Shown: piece after piece, positions 23,829 through 35,866 of the stretch | Position numbering within the stretch: the first letter of the stretch is position 1 | Layout: every line of letters begins with the position of its first letter | Origin: Candidatus Nomurabacteria bacterium | Lineage (GTDB): Bacteria; Patescibacteriota; Saccharimonadia; Saccharimonadales; Saccharimonadaceae | Direction: 5' to 3' | DNA length: 41,784 nucleotides | Assembly: GCA_031290255.1 (NCBI GenBank) | Contig: JAITNW010000016.1 | Coordinates: forward strand, 1 to 41,784 | Program-made: the position numbers and the translations under genes | Notes under the pieces: generated by a model | Told to the model about the DNA's origin: nothing | What the model saw: only the letters and a program-made list of their open reading frames with translations | Databases searched by the model: none

Positions 23829-24308
23829 TTAAACGCGAGCAAAGTGAGCAAACGCGCGGTTTGCCTCTGCCATCCGATGCGTATCTTCCTTCTTCTTGAA
23901 AGCTGCACCAGTTTCGTTATAGGCATCCACAATCTCAGCCTCAAGCCGCTTAGCATAAGGCATCCCAGAGCGCGCGCGCGCCGCAGCCACCAGCCAGCTA
24001 AATGCAAAATGCAGTTGGCGATGACCCGAAATCGGGAACGGGATCTGATAATTAGCGCCACCCACCCGACGAGATTTGACCTCAAAATTTGGACTAATAT
24101 TATTTAGCGCCGTCTCAAACACCTCTACTGGGTTCTCGCTGTTCAGCTTTTTGGCAGCCCCCTCAACAGCCGCATATACGGCTCTTTCGGCAGATTGCTT
24201 CTTGCCATCCAGCATAGATTTATTGATCAAGCGCTGCACCAAGATACTCTGATACTTGCGATCAGGATTAAGCGTCCGTTGTAGACTTGTAGTAACTTTA
24301 CGTGGCAT
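23829..24308 (-). CDS. rpsG: 30S ribosomal protein uS7
   Basis: 159 residues. MPRK start, then DPKYxS-type segment (DRKYQSILVQRLIN), the central helices and RVGGANYQIPFPISGHRQ signature, and the ARARSGMPYAKRLEAEI region. It organises the 30S head and the E site. Two bases downstream of uS12, as in the str operon, but without EF-G or EF-Tu behind it. Confidence 0.98.
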   Translation of the reverse strand: MPRKVTTSLQRTLNPDRKYQSILVQRLINKSMLDGKKQSAERAVYAAVEGAAKKLNSENPVEVFETALNNISPNFEVKSRRVGGANYQIPFPISGHRQLHFAFSWLVAAARARSGMPYAKRLEAEIVDAYNETGAAFKKKEDTHRMAEANRAFAHFARV

Positions 24309-24310
24309 AA

Positions 24311-24724
24311 TTACTTACTCTCCTTCTTCGCACCGTATTTGGAGCGAGCTTGCTTGCGACCCTGTACACCCTGGAGATCCAAAGTTCCCCGCACGATATG
24401 ATAACGCACACCAGGAAGATCCGGCACACGGCCACCACGTACTAGCACTACGGCATGCTCCTGCAAATTGTGACCTTCACCACCGATGTAAGCCCAAACC
24501 TCTTGCCCATTAGTAAGGCGCACCCGAGCGACCTTACGCAGCGCCGAGTTTGGCTTCTTTGGCGTCTTGGTAGTAACTTTAATACAGACACCACGCTTAA
24601 GCGGTGCAGCTTGATCATAGTAGCGCGTCTTCAGCGTGTTCAAAATCGAACCCAGCGCCGGAGCTTTGCTTTTCTTTGGAGCTCTCTTACGAGGCTTCCG
24701 AACTAATTGATTGATTGTAGGCAC
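24311..24724 (-). CDS. rpsL: 30S ribosomal protein uS12
   Basis: 137 residues, starting at a GTG (24724) with a GAGGG ribosome site upstream. [12 protein letters not shown] start; [17 protein letters not shown]; the decoding loop ([32 protein letters not shown]) is intact. The Lys in PKKPNSA (usual streptomycin-site position) is present. First gene of an rpsL-rpsG unit. Confidence 0.98.
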   Translation of the reverse strand: MPTINQLVRKPRKRAPKKSKAPALGSILNTLKTRYYDQAAPLKRGVCIKVTTKTPKKPNSALRKVARVRLTNGQEVWAYIGGEGHNLQEHAVVLVRGGRVPDLPGVRYHIVRGTLDLQGVQGRKQARSKYGAKKESK

Positions 24725-24811
24725 AAAAAACCCTCTTTATAAAATTGATAATTTGTCTAAGCCATATCCATTTCAGCACGAACAAACACAGCTACGAAAA
24801 CTCTTTCATCT

Positions 24812-24840
24812 ATCTTAACTGATTCCCAAAGATTTGTAAA
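24812..24840 (-). promoter_or_regulatory. Promoter of rpsL-rpsG
   Basis: -35 TTTACA (24835-24840), 17-base spacer, -10 TAAGAT (24812-24817), about 88 bases before the rpsL start. Confidence 0.75.
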
Positions 24841-24949
24841 CCCTTATTTTATCTTGTAGAGATAGAATTGACGCGCTTATGGCATAAGTTGCGCAACTAG
24901 AAGCATCAAGCCATACACTCTGCTTGTAGGACTTTGCTCATTTACCGTC

Positions 24950-29143
<4,194 letters not shown>

Positions 29144-29171
29144 TTTGAGCCTCCTCCTGAAATTATACATT

Positions 29172-29200
29172 ATTGTAATGCTAATTCTATTAAAGCACAA
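29172..29200 (-). promoter_or_regulatory. Candidate promoter of the giant surface protein
   Basis: -10 TACAAT (29172-29177), 17-base spacer, -35 TTGTGC (29195-29200). A TATAAT at 29162-29167 is an alternative -10 but would put the start very close to the ribosome site. Confidence 0.45.
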
Positions 29201-29291
29201 AAAAAGTTCACTGTCACAAAAAAAAGAAAATCCAGCCTAAAATAGTAGCCGTAAGTCAACTATTAAACGAAGGTATCGTTGTTCTGGTTAA

Positions 29292-29813
29292 CTACAGTGA
29301 ACCTTTTATTTTATAGAGATAGAACCCATCACGTTCTCCACTAGCTTTCATCCCTGCAAACTCAAAAGCCTTACTAATCACGTCAATCTCCCGTCCCTGC
29401 CCCCTCGCAAACTTCTCCAGACGTGGCTTGAGCCGCTTCATCACCCTATCAAGTCCAAATACATACACCACCGTCATATCATCCGGCCACTTCATCGTCA
29501 TCATATCCCCAGTTTTTACCTCAACATTCTTCAGCTTGCGATTTCGAAACCTCGCTATTCCTACCAAAAACGGGTTCAGCTCTAACCCTACCACTCTCCC
29601 AGCGCCGCTTTTCGCCGCTACCTTAAGCGCAATCCCATCCCCACTCCCAAAATCCACCACCACGTCTTCCTTAGTCAACGGCCGCAGCTTTTCGAAAACT
29701 CCAGTCAACTCCCTCTCCAAACTTGGCACATAAGGCGCCCCAAACAAAGCCGTCACCAGAAAAACCCCAACGACCAATAAAACCACCCCAATCACAATCA
29801 AACCAATCTCCAT
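29292..29813 (-). CDS. Membrane-anchored SAM-dependent methyltransferase, FAM173/ATPSCKMT-like
   Basis: 173 residues from the ATG at 29813. A membrane helix (~4-22) is followed by an APYVPS segment and a class I methyltransferase core: VVVDFGSGDGIAL (SAM loop, ~52-63), GLELNPFLVGIARFR (~77-90) and VYVFGLDRVMKRLKPRLEKF. The TM + P(Y/F)VPS + D.GSGDG + ELNP.L order matches the FAM173/ATPSCKMT lysine methyltransferases, which in eukaryotes modify the c-subunit of ATP synthase, and their prokaryotic relatives. The target here is unknown. It ends 148 bases before the surface protein start. Confidence 0.8.
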   Translation of the reverse strand: MEIGLIVIGVVLLVVGVFLVTALFGAPYVPSLERELTGVFEKLRPLTKEDVVVDFGSGDGIALKVAAKSGAGRVVGLELNPFLVGIARFRNRKLKNVEVKTGDMMTMKWPDDMTVVYVFGLDRVMKRLKPRLEKFARGQGREIDVISKAFEFAGMKASGERDGFYLYKIKGSL

Positions 29814-29819
29814 CCCCCC

Positions 29820-29825
29820 ATTATA
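29820..29825 (-). promoter_or_regulatory. -10 box close to the methyltransferase start
   Basis: TATAAT lies only six bases upstream of the ATG, with no good -35. If used, the mRNA would be leaderless or nearly so. Confidence 0.35.
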
Positions 29826-29865
29826 CCTCACTTATAACAAAGGTAATATATGGTGTCATAGAAGC

Positions 29866-30027
29866 ATGAACACGAGCAAAGTTGACGTAAAAAGTCTCGA
29901 AAATACCAAAAGCTTATTTGAAACTGGCGACATCAACACAATCGAAATCGGCACCACAAAATTACCTAAGCAGATCCCGCTATTTTTGTTTACGAGGTTT
30001 TTTATAGGCAATTTTTACCAAAATTAA
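29866..30027 (+). CDS. Small plus-strand frame, possible gene remnant
   Basis: 53 codons from ATG, beginning MNTSKVDVKSLENTKSLFE and containing IEIGTTKLPKQIP. It has no convincing ribosome site. The start looks protein-like, with a charged helix and then a beta strand, but the end (LFLFTRFFIGNFYQN) looks like frame drift, so it may be the N-terminal remnant of a longer gene. No family recognised. Confidence 0.3.
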   Translation: MNTSKVDVKSLENTKSLFETGDINTIEIGTTKLPKQIPLFLFTRFFIGNFYQN

Positions 30028-30082
30028 AAGAGAAACACGACCCAAACTATACCATTTCTTCAATCATAAGTTCGTGCTAGAT

Positions 30083-30314
30083 TTACCCCAGCAGTTCACT
30101 AGCGTGAGCACGGTCATAGTTTTCAATTTTTGAAAATCCTTTTTCGATGAGGGCTATGGTCAGATAATTATCGATGATGGCCTGTCCTAAATCTTCAACC
30201 ACGATGCGGAAGCGACGATCGGCCTGAACCTCTTTCCATTCGTCACGCACGATTTTGACGATTTTATCATAAACTTCACATATCTTTTCTACACTCCTCG
30301 TAAGCCACGACCAT
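30083..30314 (-). pseudogene. Frameshifted small gene or fragment
   Basis: A minus-strand frame of ~65 codons codes for a plausible charged protein (CEVYDKIVKIVRDEWKEV, then FRIVVEDLGQAIIDNYLTIAL, ending SELLG), but it has no ATG/GTG/TTG start. A different frame starting at the ATG 30312-30314 gives MVVAYEECRKDM and stops exactly where the first becomes protein-like, as if a single-base change split one gene of about 77 residues. Family unknown. Confidence 0.4.
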
Positions 30315-30396
30315 GTTTAGCCCGGTGTCCTTTCTGTAAAAAACGACACATCCTAACACATTTGGTATCATGGTACTGCATCCGCCCAGGCGACTT

Positions 30397-31524
30397 TTAC
30401 CCCCTCCGCATACACTGAAATGCATCACCACCAGCCATCAGCCCAATCGTATCCGGATCAGAAGGGTTCACCACTAATTCCCACTTAGTGTCAATCAAAT
30501 TTTCTCTTCGCTCGCCCTCCACCACGAAATCAATAAAATGGATCATGATGGAGGCCTTATAAAATCCATTTGAACTCGCTGTGTACGCTTCGGGCGAATA
30601 GGTCGCATGGAGATAATTTGTGTACTTGCTACTTAGCATGTAGCCATAGACCGTGCCGTCGCTGCCGAATTCGTATTGCCTAGTAATATTTGAATAATCC
30701 GTACCCGCAAAATTGCCATTGTCGTCCATGATTATGCCATCACCAGTTGAGCAGCCCCAGTCGCCGATAATGATCTGAGTGTAATCTTTGGCCGTCGAGC
30801 TAGAACCAGAACCGGCAGAATTCGAGCCTGCTCTTTTACAAGAATAGACGGTCGTGGCATAGAATAACAGGACATCTTCACCATCGGTCGTTTTCATCAG
30901 CACTACGGATATAGTTCTTCCGCTATCGGTTTCAAGGCTATAGGTCGTTGGGGTTTCGTCCGAAATACTTAATATCTTCAGCGTAGACTCCAGTGATCTC
31001 CATACGTCCTCATTGACTTTAGATGGTACGACAATAAAGCTGCCAGCACCCTCCGCGGGCATACTATAGGAGCTTTTGTCGATAGTCAAGCGGTCAGGAA
31101 AGGTTCCAGAGGTAAGCATTTCTAGCGACGTGCAATCCCAATTTCCGACGATTTTGTCAGTTGAGAAGGTATATTTTGTTAATTCAGGGATGAGGGAAGC
31201 GAAGAGCAAAGAGTAGAGAGCTAAAAAGACGATCGAGCAGATCAGGCCAACGGTTAACAAGGTAGTTTTCACTAGTTGTCCTGTCGCAAGACGCGCTCGC
31301 TTGGCTTTAGAACGTCCAACTAGACTAAGAATTAAGCCGACTAATGGGAAGATGAAAGCAAAAATGACAGACAAAATACCTAATGTATGGATGGTATTAC
31401 TAGGCTGTGCTGACACAGGATTATTTACGGGCATATTAATGGGCGGAGGCGATGTAGGATATGGGGAATTGGAAATGGGCGGAGTTACGTTCTGTTGTGT
31501 GTTAAGCTGCTCTTGTGGGTTCAT
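30397..31524 (-). CDS. Two-TM surface protein with duplicated Cys-paired extracellular domain
   Basis: 375 residues. A Pro/Asn-rich cytoplasmic N-terminus (1-45) precedes two membrane helices (~49-70, ~88-112). The outer part holds two copies of one domain, each opening G(N/D)W(D/G)C(T/S) and closing C(K/M)R: Cys131...Cys229 and Cys258...Cys371, joined by a Gly/Ser linker (~233-244). The Cys pairs probably form disulfides. Function unknown; not a recognised family beyond DUF4190-like N-terminal helices. An AAGGA ribosome site precedes the ATG. The upstream promoter carries a 16-base G tract, so expression may vary. Confidence 0.8.
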   Translation of the reverse strand: MNPQEQLNTQQNVTPPISNSPYPTSPPPINMPVNNPVSAQPSNTIHTLGILSVIFAFIFPLVGLILSLVGRSKAKRARLATGQLVKTTLLTVGLICSIVFLALYSLLFASLIPELTKYTFSTDKIVGNWDCTSLEMLTSGTFPDRLTIDKSSYSMPAEGAGSFIVVPSKVNEDVWRSLESTLKILSISDETPTTYSLETDSGRTISVVLMKTTDGEDVLLFYATTVYSCKRAGSNSAGSGSSSTAKDYTQIIIGDWGCSTGDGIIMDDNGNFAGTDYSNITRQYEFGSDGTVYGYMLSSKYTNYLHATYSPEAYTASSNGFYKASIMIHFIDFVVEGERRENLIDTKWELVVNPSDPDTIGLMAGGDAFQCMRRG

Positions 31525-31569
31525 ATTCGTATATCCTTATTTTTCCGCATTAATCTTATTACAATTACT

Positions 31570-31611
31570 ACTATAGTTTACCCCCCCCCCCCCCCCACTA
31601 GTCCTTGTCAA
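31570..31611 (-). promoter_or_regulatory. Promoter with poly-G spacer (candidate phase-variable)
   Basis: A perfect -35 TTGACA (31606-31611) is followed by AGGACTAGT, sixteen G's and TAAACTATAGT. The distance to TAAACT is 25 bases and to TATAGT 30. Loss of about 8 or 13 G's would restore a 17-base spacer, so at the present length the promoter should be weak. Confidence 0.6.
31581..31596. repeat. Homopolymer C16/G16 tract
   Basis: Sixteen consecutive C on the plus strand, about 57 bases upstream of the 375-residue surface protein gene. This is by far the longest homopolymer in the window. The exact length may also be affected by sequencing. Confidence 0.95.
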
Positions 31612-31734
31612 TACCAAAATATTAGATTTTACACAAACTCACTACATCGTAGACAGTTTTCCGCATAAAACAGTCACCCCCAACGTTAATTCTTGTACCA
31701 ACACAGTAGGAATACCCAAACTAGCCTACTCCCA

Positions 31735-32304
31735 CTAATTCGTAAAGTACTCTTTGATAGTGCTAACTTCCGCTTCTCCTACAGCACATTTTTCTCCCCA
31801 ATCAGCAAAAGTTAATTGCAATTCACGCATCCGGAACACCTCGCAGGCCGGAACGCTATTTCCACTCATTACAAACTTCCAACGATCATCGGCTCCAGCA
31901 CGATAAAACAAGGCGCCGGCACCACTATCTTGTGGTACATTCTTTAGATGTTCAAACGCAGAAATATACTGGTAAGGAAAATTCGGGCTGTTTACAATTG
32001 TCTCATAGTCAAACAATTCCATTGTGCTTACGCAATTATCTGATTCACCCTCGCAAAACGCACTCATTAGTTGCTGATAAAGAGACAGCGGACTACCCCC
32101 ATCATCATCCGAAAGGTCTTGATCTCCATCCTGCGAAATCTCTCGGTCATCATTATTTCTCACTATCAACTGCACTACATTTAACCCCGCAAATACAAAA
32201 GCCAAAACTGCACAAGTTACAGCCACGACTTTTAGCCCAGAGTTATTTTTTCCTTTCTCTTCAGCACGCTGTGTCTGGTTCGGATACATTCCATTAACAT
32301 CCAT
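31735..32304 (-). CDS. Single-TM extracellular protein, unknown
   Basis: 189 residues: a short polar N-terminus, one membrane helix (VVAVTCAVLAFVFAGLNVVQLIV, ~26-48), an acidic linker (DGDQDLSDDDGG) and a ~120-residue outer domain with four cysteines (CEGESDNC; ACEVF; KCAVG) that could form two disulfides. Same orientation and general design as the neighbouring 375-residue protein, though the outer domains are not obviously related. No family recognised; surface location is inferred. Confidence 0.75.
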   Translation of the reverse strand: MDVNGMYPNQTQRAEEKGKNNSGLKVVAVTCAVLAFVFAGLNVVQLIVRNNDDREISQDGDQDLSDDDGGSPLSLYQQLMSAFCEGESDNCVSTMELFDYETIVNSPNFPYQYISAFEHLKNVPQDSGAGALFYRAGADDRWKFVMSGNSVPACEVFRMRELQLTFADWGEKCAVGEAEVSTIKEYFTN

Positions 32305-32398
32305 ACTTTATATCCTGTTTGTGTTTACACAATAGCATATATTTATTAAGCGTTCTAGCCTAAAATTACCTTAAAATTCTTGAGGCAACACCTAATTT

Positions 32399-33439
32399 CT
32401 ACTCAACTATTCCGCCACCAATACACTTATCCCCTTGATAAAACACCACGGATTGACCAGGCGCTAAAGCCTTTTGTTTTTCCGCAAACTCCAGCACTTC
32501 AGTCGCTCGGTTTAACTTAGCACTCACCAAGACCGCCCGATGTCGCACCCGCACCTCTACATCCAGCGTGTTCTCGCCAAAATATCCCCTCAAAATCACA
32601 TCCCGAAGTCCCACCTCGTCCTTCCACAATTCTTCATTATTCAAATCTTGTGATACATATACGATATTTTTCTCCATATCTTTCCGCACCACATAATACG
32701 GCAAACCAATAGTCAGATTCAGGCCATGCCGTTGTCCCAAAGTATAGTATATCGCTCCATCATGCATCCCCAATAACCTATCAGTCTCAACTTCCCTAAT
32801 CTCCCCCGACCTTTGTTCCACAAATTCCGCCAAAAAATCCTTAATATTAGCTTCGCCTACAAAACACACTCCCATCGACTCCGATTTGCCCGCTACAGCA
32901 AATTCCAACTCAGCAGCCCTCTGTTTCACTTCAACCTTCATCATCCCCCCCACTGGGAACAAAGTCTTCGCCAAAACTTCCTCATCAATCCTATACAAAA
33001 AATACGTCTGATCTTTATTCTCATCCACAGCTTTCAGCAAATTCGCCCCATCCGTCCGCGCATAATGTCCCGTAGCAATCAAATCCGCCCCTTGTTCAAA
33101 AGCCACTTCTGCAAATAGCTTAAACTTTATCTCCTGATTACACATTATATCCGGATTCGGGGTATTCCCTTTTTGATACTCAGCAAGCATATAATCTACC
33201 ACTTTCTGCTTATACTCTTGCTCAAAATCAAAAACCCTAAAGTCCAAATCAAGCTGCACCGCAACTCGCTTTGCATCTGCCAAATCTTCCGCCCAAGGAC
33301 ACTTCATCCCAGGCAAATCTTTACTCCAATTTTTCATATATACACCTATCACTTCATATCCGGCATCCTTCAAAATCTGCGCCGACACTGCCGAGTCTAC
33401 ACCCCCGCTCATACCCAAAAACACCTTTTTGCCACACAT
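32399..33439 (-). CDS. mnmA: tRNA-specific 2-thiouridylase MnmA
   Basis: 346 residues. PP-loop SGGVDSA (11-17) for ATP activation, the two catalytic cysteines Cys100 (NPDIMCNQEIKF) and Cys192 (GVCFVGE), and the tRNA-binding YYTLGQRHGL region. It thiolates U34 of Lys, Glu and Gln tRNAs. It directly follows the cysteine desulfurase with no gap, which fits a direct sulfur supply; I saw no Tus relay genes in the window. Confidence 0.97.
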   Translation of the reverse strand: MCGKKVFLGMSGGVDSAVSAQILKDAGYEVIGVYMKNWSKDLPGMKCPWAEDLADAKRVAVQLDLDFRVFDFEQEYKQKVVDYMLAEYQKGNTPNPDIMCNQEIKFKLFAEVAFEQGADLIATGHYARTDGANLLKAVDENKDQTYFLYRIDEEVLAKTLFPVGGMMKVEVKQRAAELEFAVAGKSESMGVCFVGEANIKDFLAEFVEQRSGEIREVETDRLLGMHDGAIYYTLGQRHGLNLTIGLPYYVVRKDMEKNIVYVSQDLNNEELWKDEVGLRDVILRGYFGENTLDVEVRVRHRAVLVSAKLNRATEVLEFAEKQKALAPGQSVVFYQGDKCIGGGIVE

Positions 33440-34594
33440 TTACTTATTACTCCCAGCTAGTCTATCGCGCTCCTCGCGTACCGCTTTCAATATCAATTCT
33501 CCAGCCACCCGCATATCATCCCCAGAAGTCAGTTTCCCCAAACTAATCCGCAGGCTTCCCGCAATCTCCTCATCGCTAAGTCCAATGGCTTTCAGCGTCC
33601 GTGATTTCTCACCCTTACTTGCCGAGCAAGCCGCACCCGTCGAGACATAAATATCCTCTCGCTCCAACTTAAAGATTAATCTTTCCGCATCAATAACTGG
33701 TATCAAAATTGGGAGAAAATTCACTAATTGTCGCTTCGGATTCCCAAGAAATACTATTGCTTCATCCTCACTTAATACCTTCTTCAATATTTCCCGCAGT
33801 TTCGCAATTCTTTTCTTCTCAGCAGATAAATGTTTTTCCGCCTCTTGCATCGCTACAGCAAACCCTACCACCCCCGCTACATTTTCCGTACCGCCCCTAA
33901 GAGCTCTTTCTTGCCCACCACCAAAGACTACCGGAGTCAACTTCACATGATGCGCCACCCACAACGCCCCTACGCCTTTTGGACCATAAACTTTTGCCGC
34001 ATTTAACGTCAGCATATCTATATTCAACCGATTTATTTTTACTTCCACCAGACCCAAACCTTGCGAAGCATCACAATGCAAATAGATTGGATTACCCTCG
34101 CCAGCAGACACCCTTCTCTGCCTTTCTGCCTTCACAATTTCTGCAATTTCCGCAATCGGCTGTATCGTCCCCAATTCCCCACTAGCCAAACCCACCGATA
34201 TGAGTCTAATTTCAGGACTAATTTTCTTCCGCAAATCGTCCAGATCCACTCGTCCAAATTTATCCACATTTATCTCATCATAATGAGCGGCTACCTTTGC
34301 ATTCGCTAGGACCGCCGGATGCTCTATAGCTGAAATCAAAACCGATCTCCTTTCAGCCGCTCGAAACGCTAAATTAATCGACTCGGTCGCCCCAGAAGTC
34401 ATCACAAGATCCACGCCTTTCGCCCCAATCACTTGCGCAATCATATCTTTTGCCGCCTCATATTCTTTGCGCACTTTCGTAGCCGGCAAATAAGCCGCCG
34501 AAGGATTAAAGAAATCCTCAGCATAATATCTCTGCATCGCCCTCATTACTTTTTCCGATACCGGTGTAGCTGCCGCATGGTCTAGATAAATCAT
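33440..34594 (-). CDS. Cysteine desulfurase (NifS/IscS family)
   Basis: 384 residues, PLP-dependent fold type I. Visible: MIYLDHAAATP start, SGATESINLA, His92 (AIEHPAV), Asp175 (HCDASQG), PLP Lys201 in NAAKVYGPKG, GGGQERALRGGTENV, and the sulfur-accepting Cys323 in STGAACSASKGEKS. The residue before the PLP Lys is Ala rather than the usual His (SxHKxYGPKG). The short Cys loop fits the group that includes IscS-like enzymes for tRNA thiolation. It ends at the first base of mnmA and is the second last gene of the ftsE run. Confidence 0.95.
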   Translation of the reverse strand: MIYLDHAAATPVSEKVMRAMQRYYAEDFFNPSAAYLPATKVRKEYEAAKDMIAQVIGAKGVDLVMTSGATESINLAFRAAERRSVLISAIEHPAVLANAKVAAHYDEINVDKFGRVDLDDLRKKISPEIRLISVGLASGELGTIQPIAEIAEIVKAERQRRVSAGEGNPIYLHCDASQGLGLVEVKINRLNIDMLTLNAAKVYGPKGVGALWVAHHVKLTPVVFGGGQERALRGGTENVAGVVGFAVAMQEAEKHLSAEKKRIAKLREILKKVLSEDEAIVFLGNPKRQLVNFLPILIPVIDAERLIFKLEREDIYVSTGAACSASKGEKSRTLKAIGLSDEEIAGSLRISLGKLTSGDDMRVAGELILKAVREERDRLAGSNK

Positions 34595-34633
34595 CTACTT
34601 ATTGTAACATATTTTTTGATTTTCGCGAACGCT

Positions 34634-34987
34634 TTAGACGTATAAATGTTTTTTAACAAGCTCTAAGTAGACCTTAGTAGCTTGCCTAAAATTTTCCAAT
34701 TCTTTACCAGAAATCACCTGATATTTCCCATCCCCAACTTTCTTAAACACTCCATGTGGACGCACTTCGTAACGCATCGTCACACCGTCCTCATACCAAA
34801 TCCAGACATTTTTCTTATGATGAAAAAACTCTCGCGTATGTCCATCTGGCACCGCGCCAAAAATCTTCCGCCCAAACGCCGATTCTGCATTCAGAAGCTC
34901 CGCCTCACCCTTAACCCGACGCTTTTCGGCCGCAACTTCCGGATCTTCGTGACTTACTAATAACTTTCTAATTTCTGCAAACGACAT
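34634..34987 (-). CDS. Conserved-looking hypothetical protein
   Basis: 117 residues, soluble. An N-terminal helix (SFAEIRKLLVSHEDPEVAAEKRR) is followed by a beta-rich part with EFFHHKKNVWIWYEDGVTMRYEVRPHGVFK and a C-terminal helix. The compact aromatic core suggests a real small domain, but I cannot name it. It overlaps the preceding small gene by 31 bases and lies 39 bases before the cysteine desulfurase in the same run. Confidence 0.75.
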   Translation of the reverse strand: MSFAEIRKLLVSHEDPEVAAEKRRVKGEAELLNAESAFGRKIFGAVPDGHTREFFHHKKNVWIWYEDGVTMRYEVRPHGVFKKVGDGKYQVISGKELENFRQATKVYLELVKKHLYV

Positions 34988-35139
34988 TCCAAAATTTCCT
35001 CAGAAATAGCAGTTAATTCATCATACAAATTAACTTCTTTTTTCTTGGTAGCAACAAAAACAAACTCTTTGGGTTCCTCTTTTGGGACTTCAATCTCAAG
35101 TATCGGTATTTTGAATACCGCCTTATCAAGTTCGCTCAT
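34957..35139 (-). CDS. Small hypothetical protein
   Basis: 60 residues from ATG 35139 (MSELDKAVFKIPILEIEVPKEEPKEF), seven bases after tatD; an earlier start at 35214 would overlap tatD. Acidic, soluble, with a beta-like first half and a helical end. The 31-base overlap with the 117-residue gene suggests coupled translation and perhaps that the two products act together. Unknown function. Confidence 0.65.
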   Translation of the reverse strand: MSELDKAVFKIPILEIEVPKEEPKEFVFVATKKKEVNLYDELTAISEEILECRLQKLESY

Positions 35140-35146
35140 TTTGCTC

Positions 35147-35863
35147 CTAAAGGTTAAACAACTTTTCGGCATTCGCCGTAGTAACCGCTGCCACTTCGTC
35201 AAATTGCCGCTCATACTTCGCCGCCACCCAGTCAGCTATATTCTTCACATAGCTCGGTTCATTTATTTTACCACGTAAAGGCACAGGAGTCAAGAACGGC
35301 GCATCTGTTTCCAACACCATCCTCTCTAGCGGCGGTAGCGATATCTTCGCAAAAGTCGCTAAACCGTTCACCCCCATATACATTCCTCGATTCAACCCCT
35401 CTTTCAAATTCTCTTCACTGTCTGAAAAAGAATGAAGCACCGCTCCGCTCAATCGAAAATTATCCACGATCGGCCAAAAATCTTCAAAAGCTTCCCGCAC
35501 ATGAAAATTGACCGGTAATTTCTCTCGCTCAGCCAAATCCAACATCATCTCAAAACGCTTAATTTGCTCCAGCCGATTCTCCCGCCCATAATGATAATCC
35601 AGCCCAATCTCTCCAATCGACACCAGCTTATCATCTTTAAAAAACTCCAACGCTTCTTCAGCCTCATTCGGATGATAACCATATGACCAAAATACACCGT
35701 CATACTTCGCCGCAAACTCCTGAGCCCTCTTCGCATCACTAGGGCAAGTCCCAATCACAATCATCCGAGTCACGCCCGCCAACTTCGCGCGCTCAACAGT
35801 CTCTGCCGGATCCAACGAAAATATTTCCACATCATGTATATGACAATGCGTATCAACTAGCAT
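35147..35863 (-). CDS. tatD: TatD family metal-dependent hydrolase (DNase)
   Basis: 238 residues forming a TIM-barrel amidohydrolase. Metal ligands are in place: His6 and His8 (DTHCHIH), Glu85 (SIGEIGLDYHY), His121 (NFHVR), His144 (LHSFS) and Asp187 (ETDAPFLTP). TatD proteins are 3'-5' exonucleases acting in DNA repair/turnover and possibly on D-aminoacyl substrates. Located three bases after the DUF4868 gene. Confidence 0.95.
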   Translation of the reverse strand: MLVDTHCHIHDVEIFSLDPAETVERAKLAGVTRMIVIGTCPSDAKRAQEFAAKYDGVFWSYGYHPNEAEEALEFFKDDKLVSIGEIGLDYHYGRENRLEQIKRFEMMLDLAEREKLPVNFHVREAFEDFWPIVDNFRLSGAVLHSFSDSEENLKEGLNRGMYMGVNGLATFAKISLPPLERMVLETDAPFLTPVPLRGKINEPSYVKNIADWVAAKYERQFDEVAAVTTANAEKLFNL

Positions 35864-35866
35864 TTT

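Larger units (their letters stand above)
29832..30396. other. Intergenic stretch with gene fragments
   Basis: Apart from the two short frames described separately (29866-30027 plus strand, 30083-30314 minus strand) I see no complete gene, repeat or RNA in these 565 bases. It divides the surface protein/methyltransferase pair from the next surface genes and looks like a decaying interval. Confidence 0.5.

Noticed and set aside
24887-24898. 12-base palindrome AGTTGCGCAACT between rpsL and the surface protein
   Set aside because: A single short palindrome without a T-run, second copy or nearby promoter overlap; too little to call an operator.
29206-29302. Nine-base inverted repeat (GTTCACTGT at 29206-29214, ACAGTGAAC at 29294-29302) with a T-run beyond it
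   Set aside because: A loop of almost 80 bases makes it a poor terminator. It may be chance; only a conserved pairing in relatives would justify calling it.
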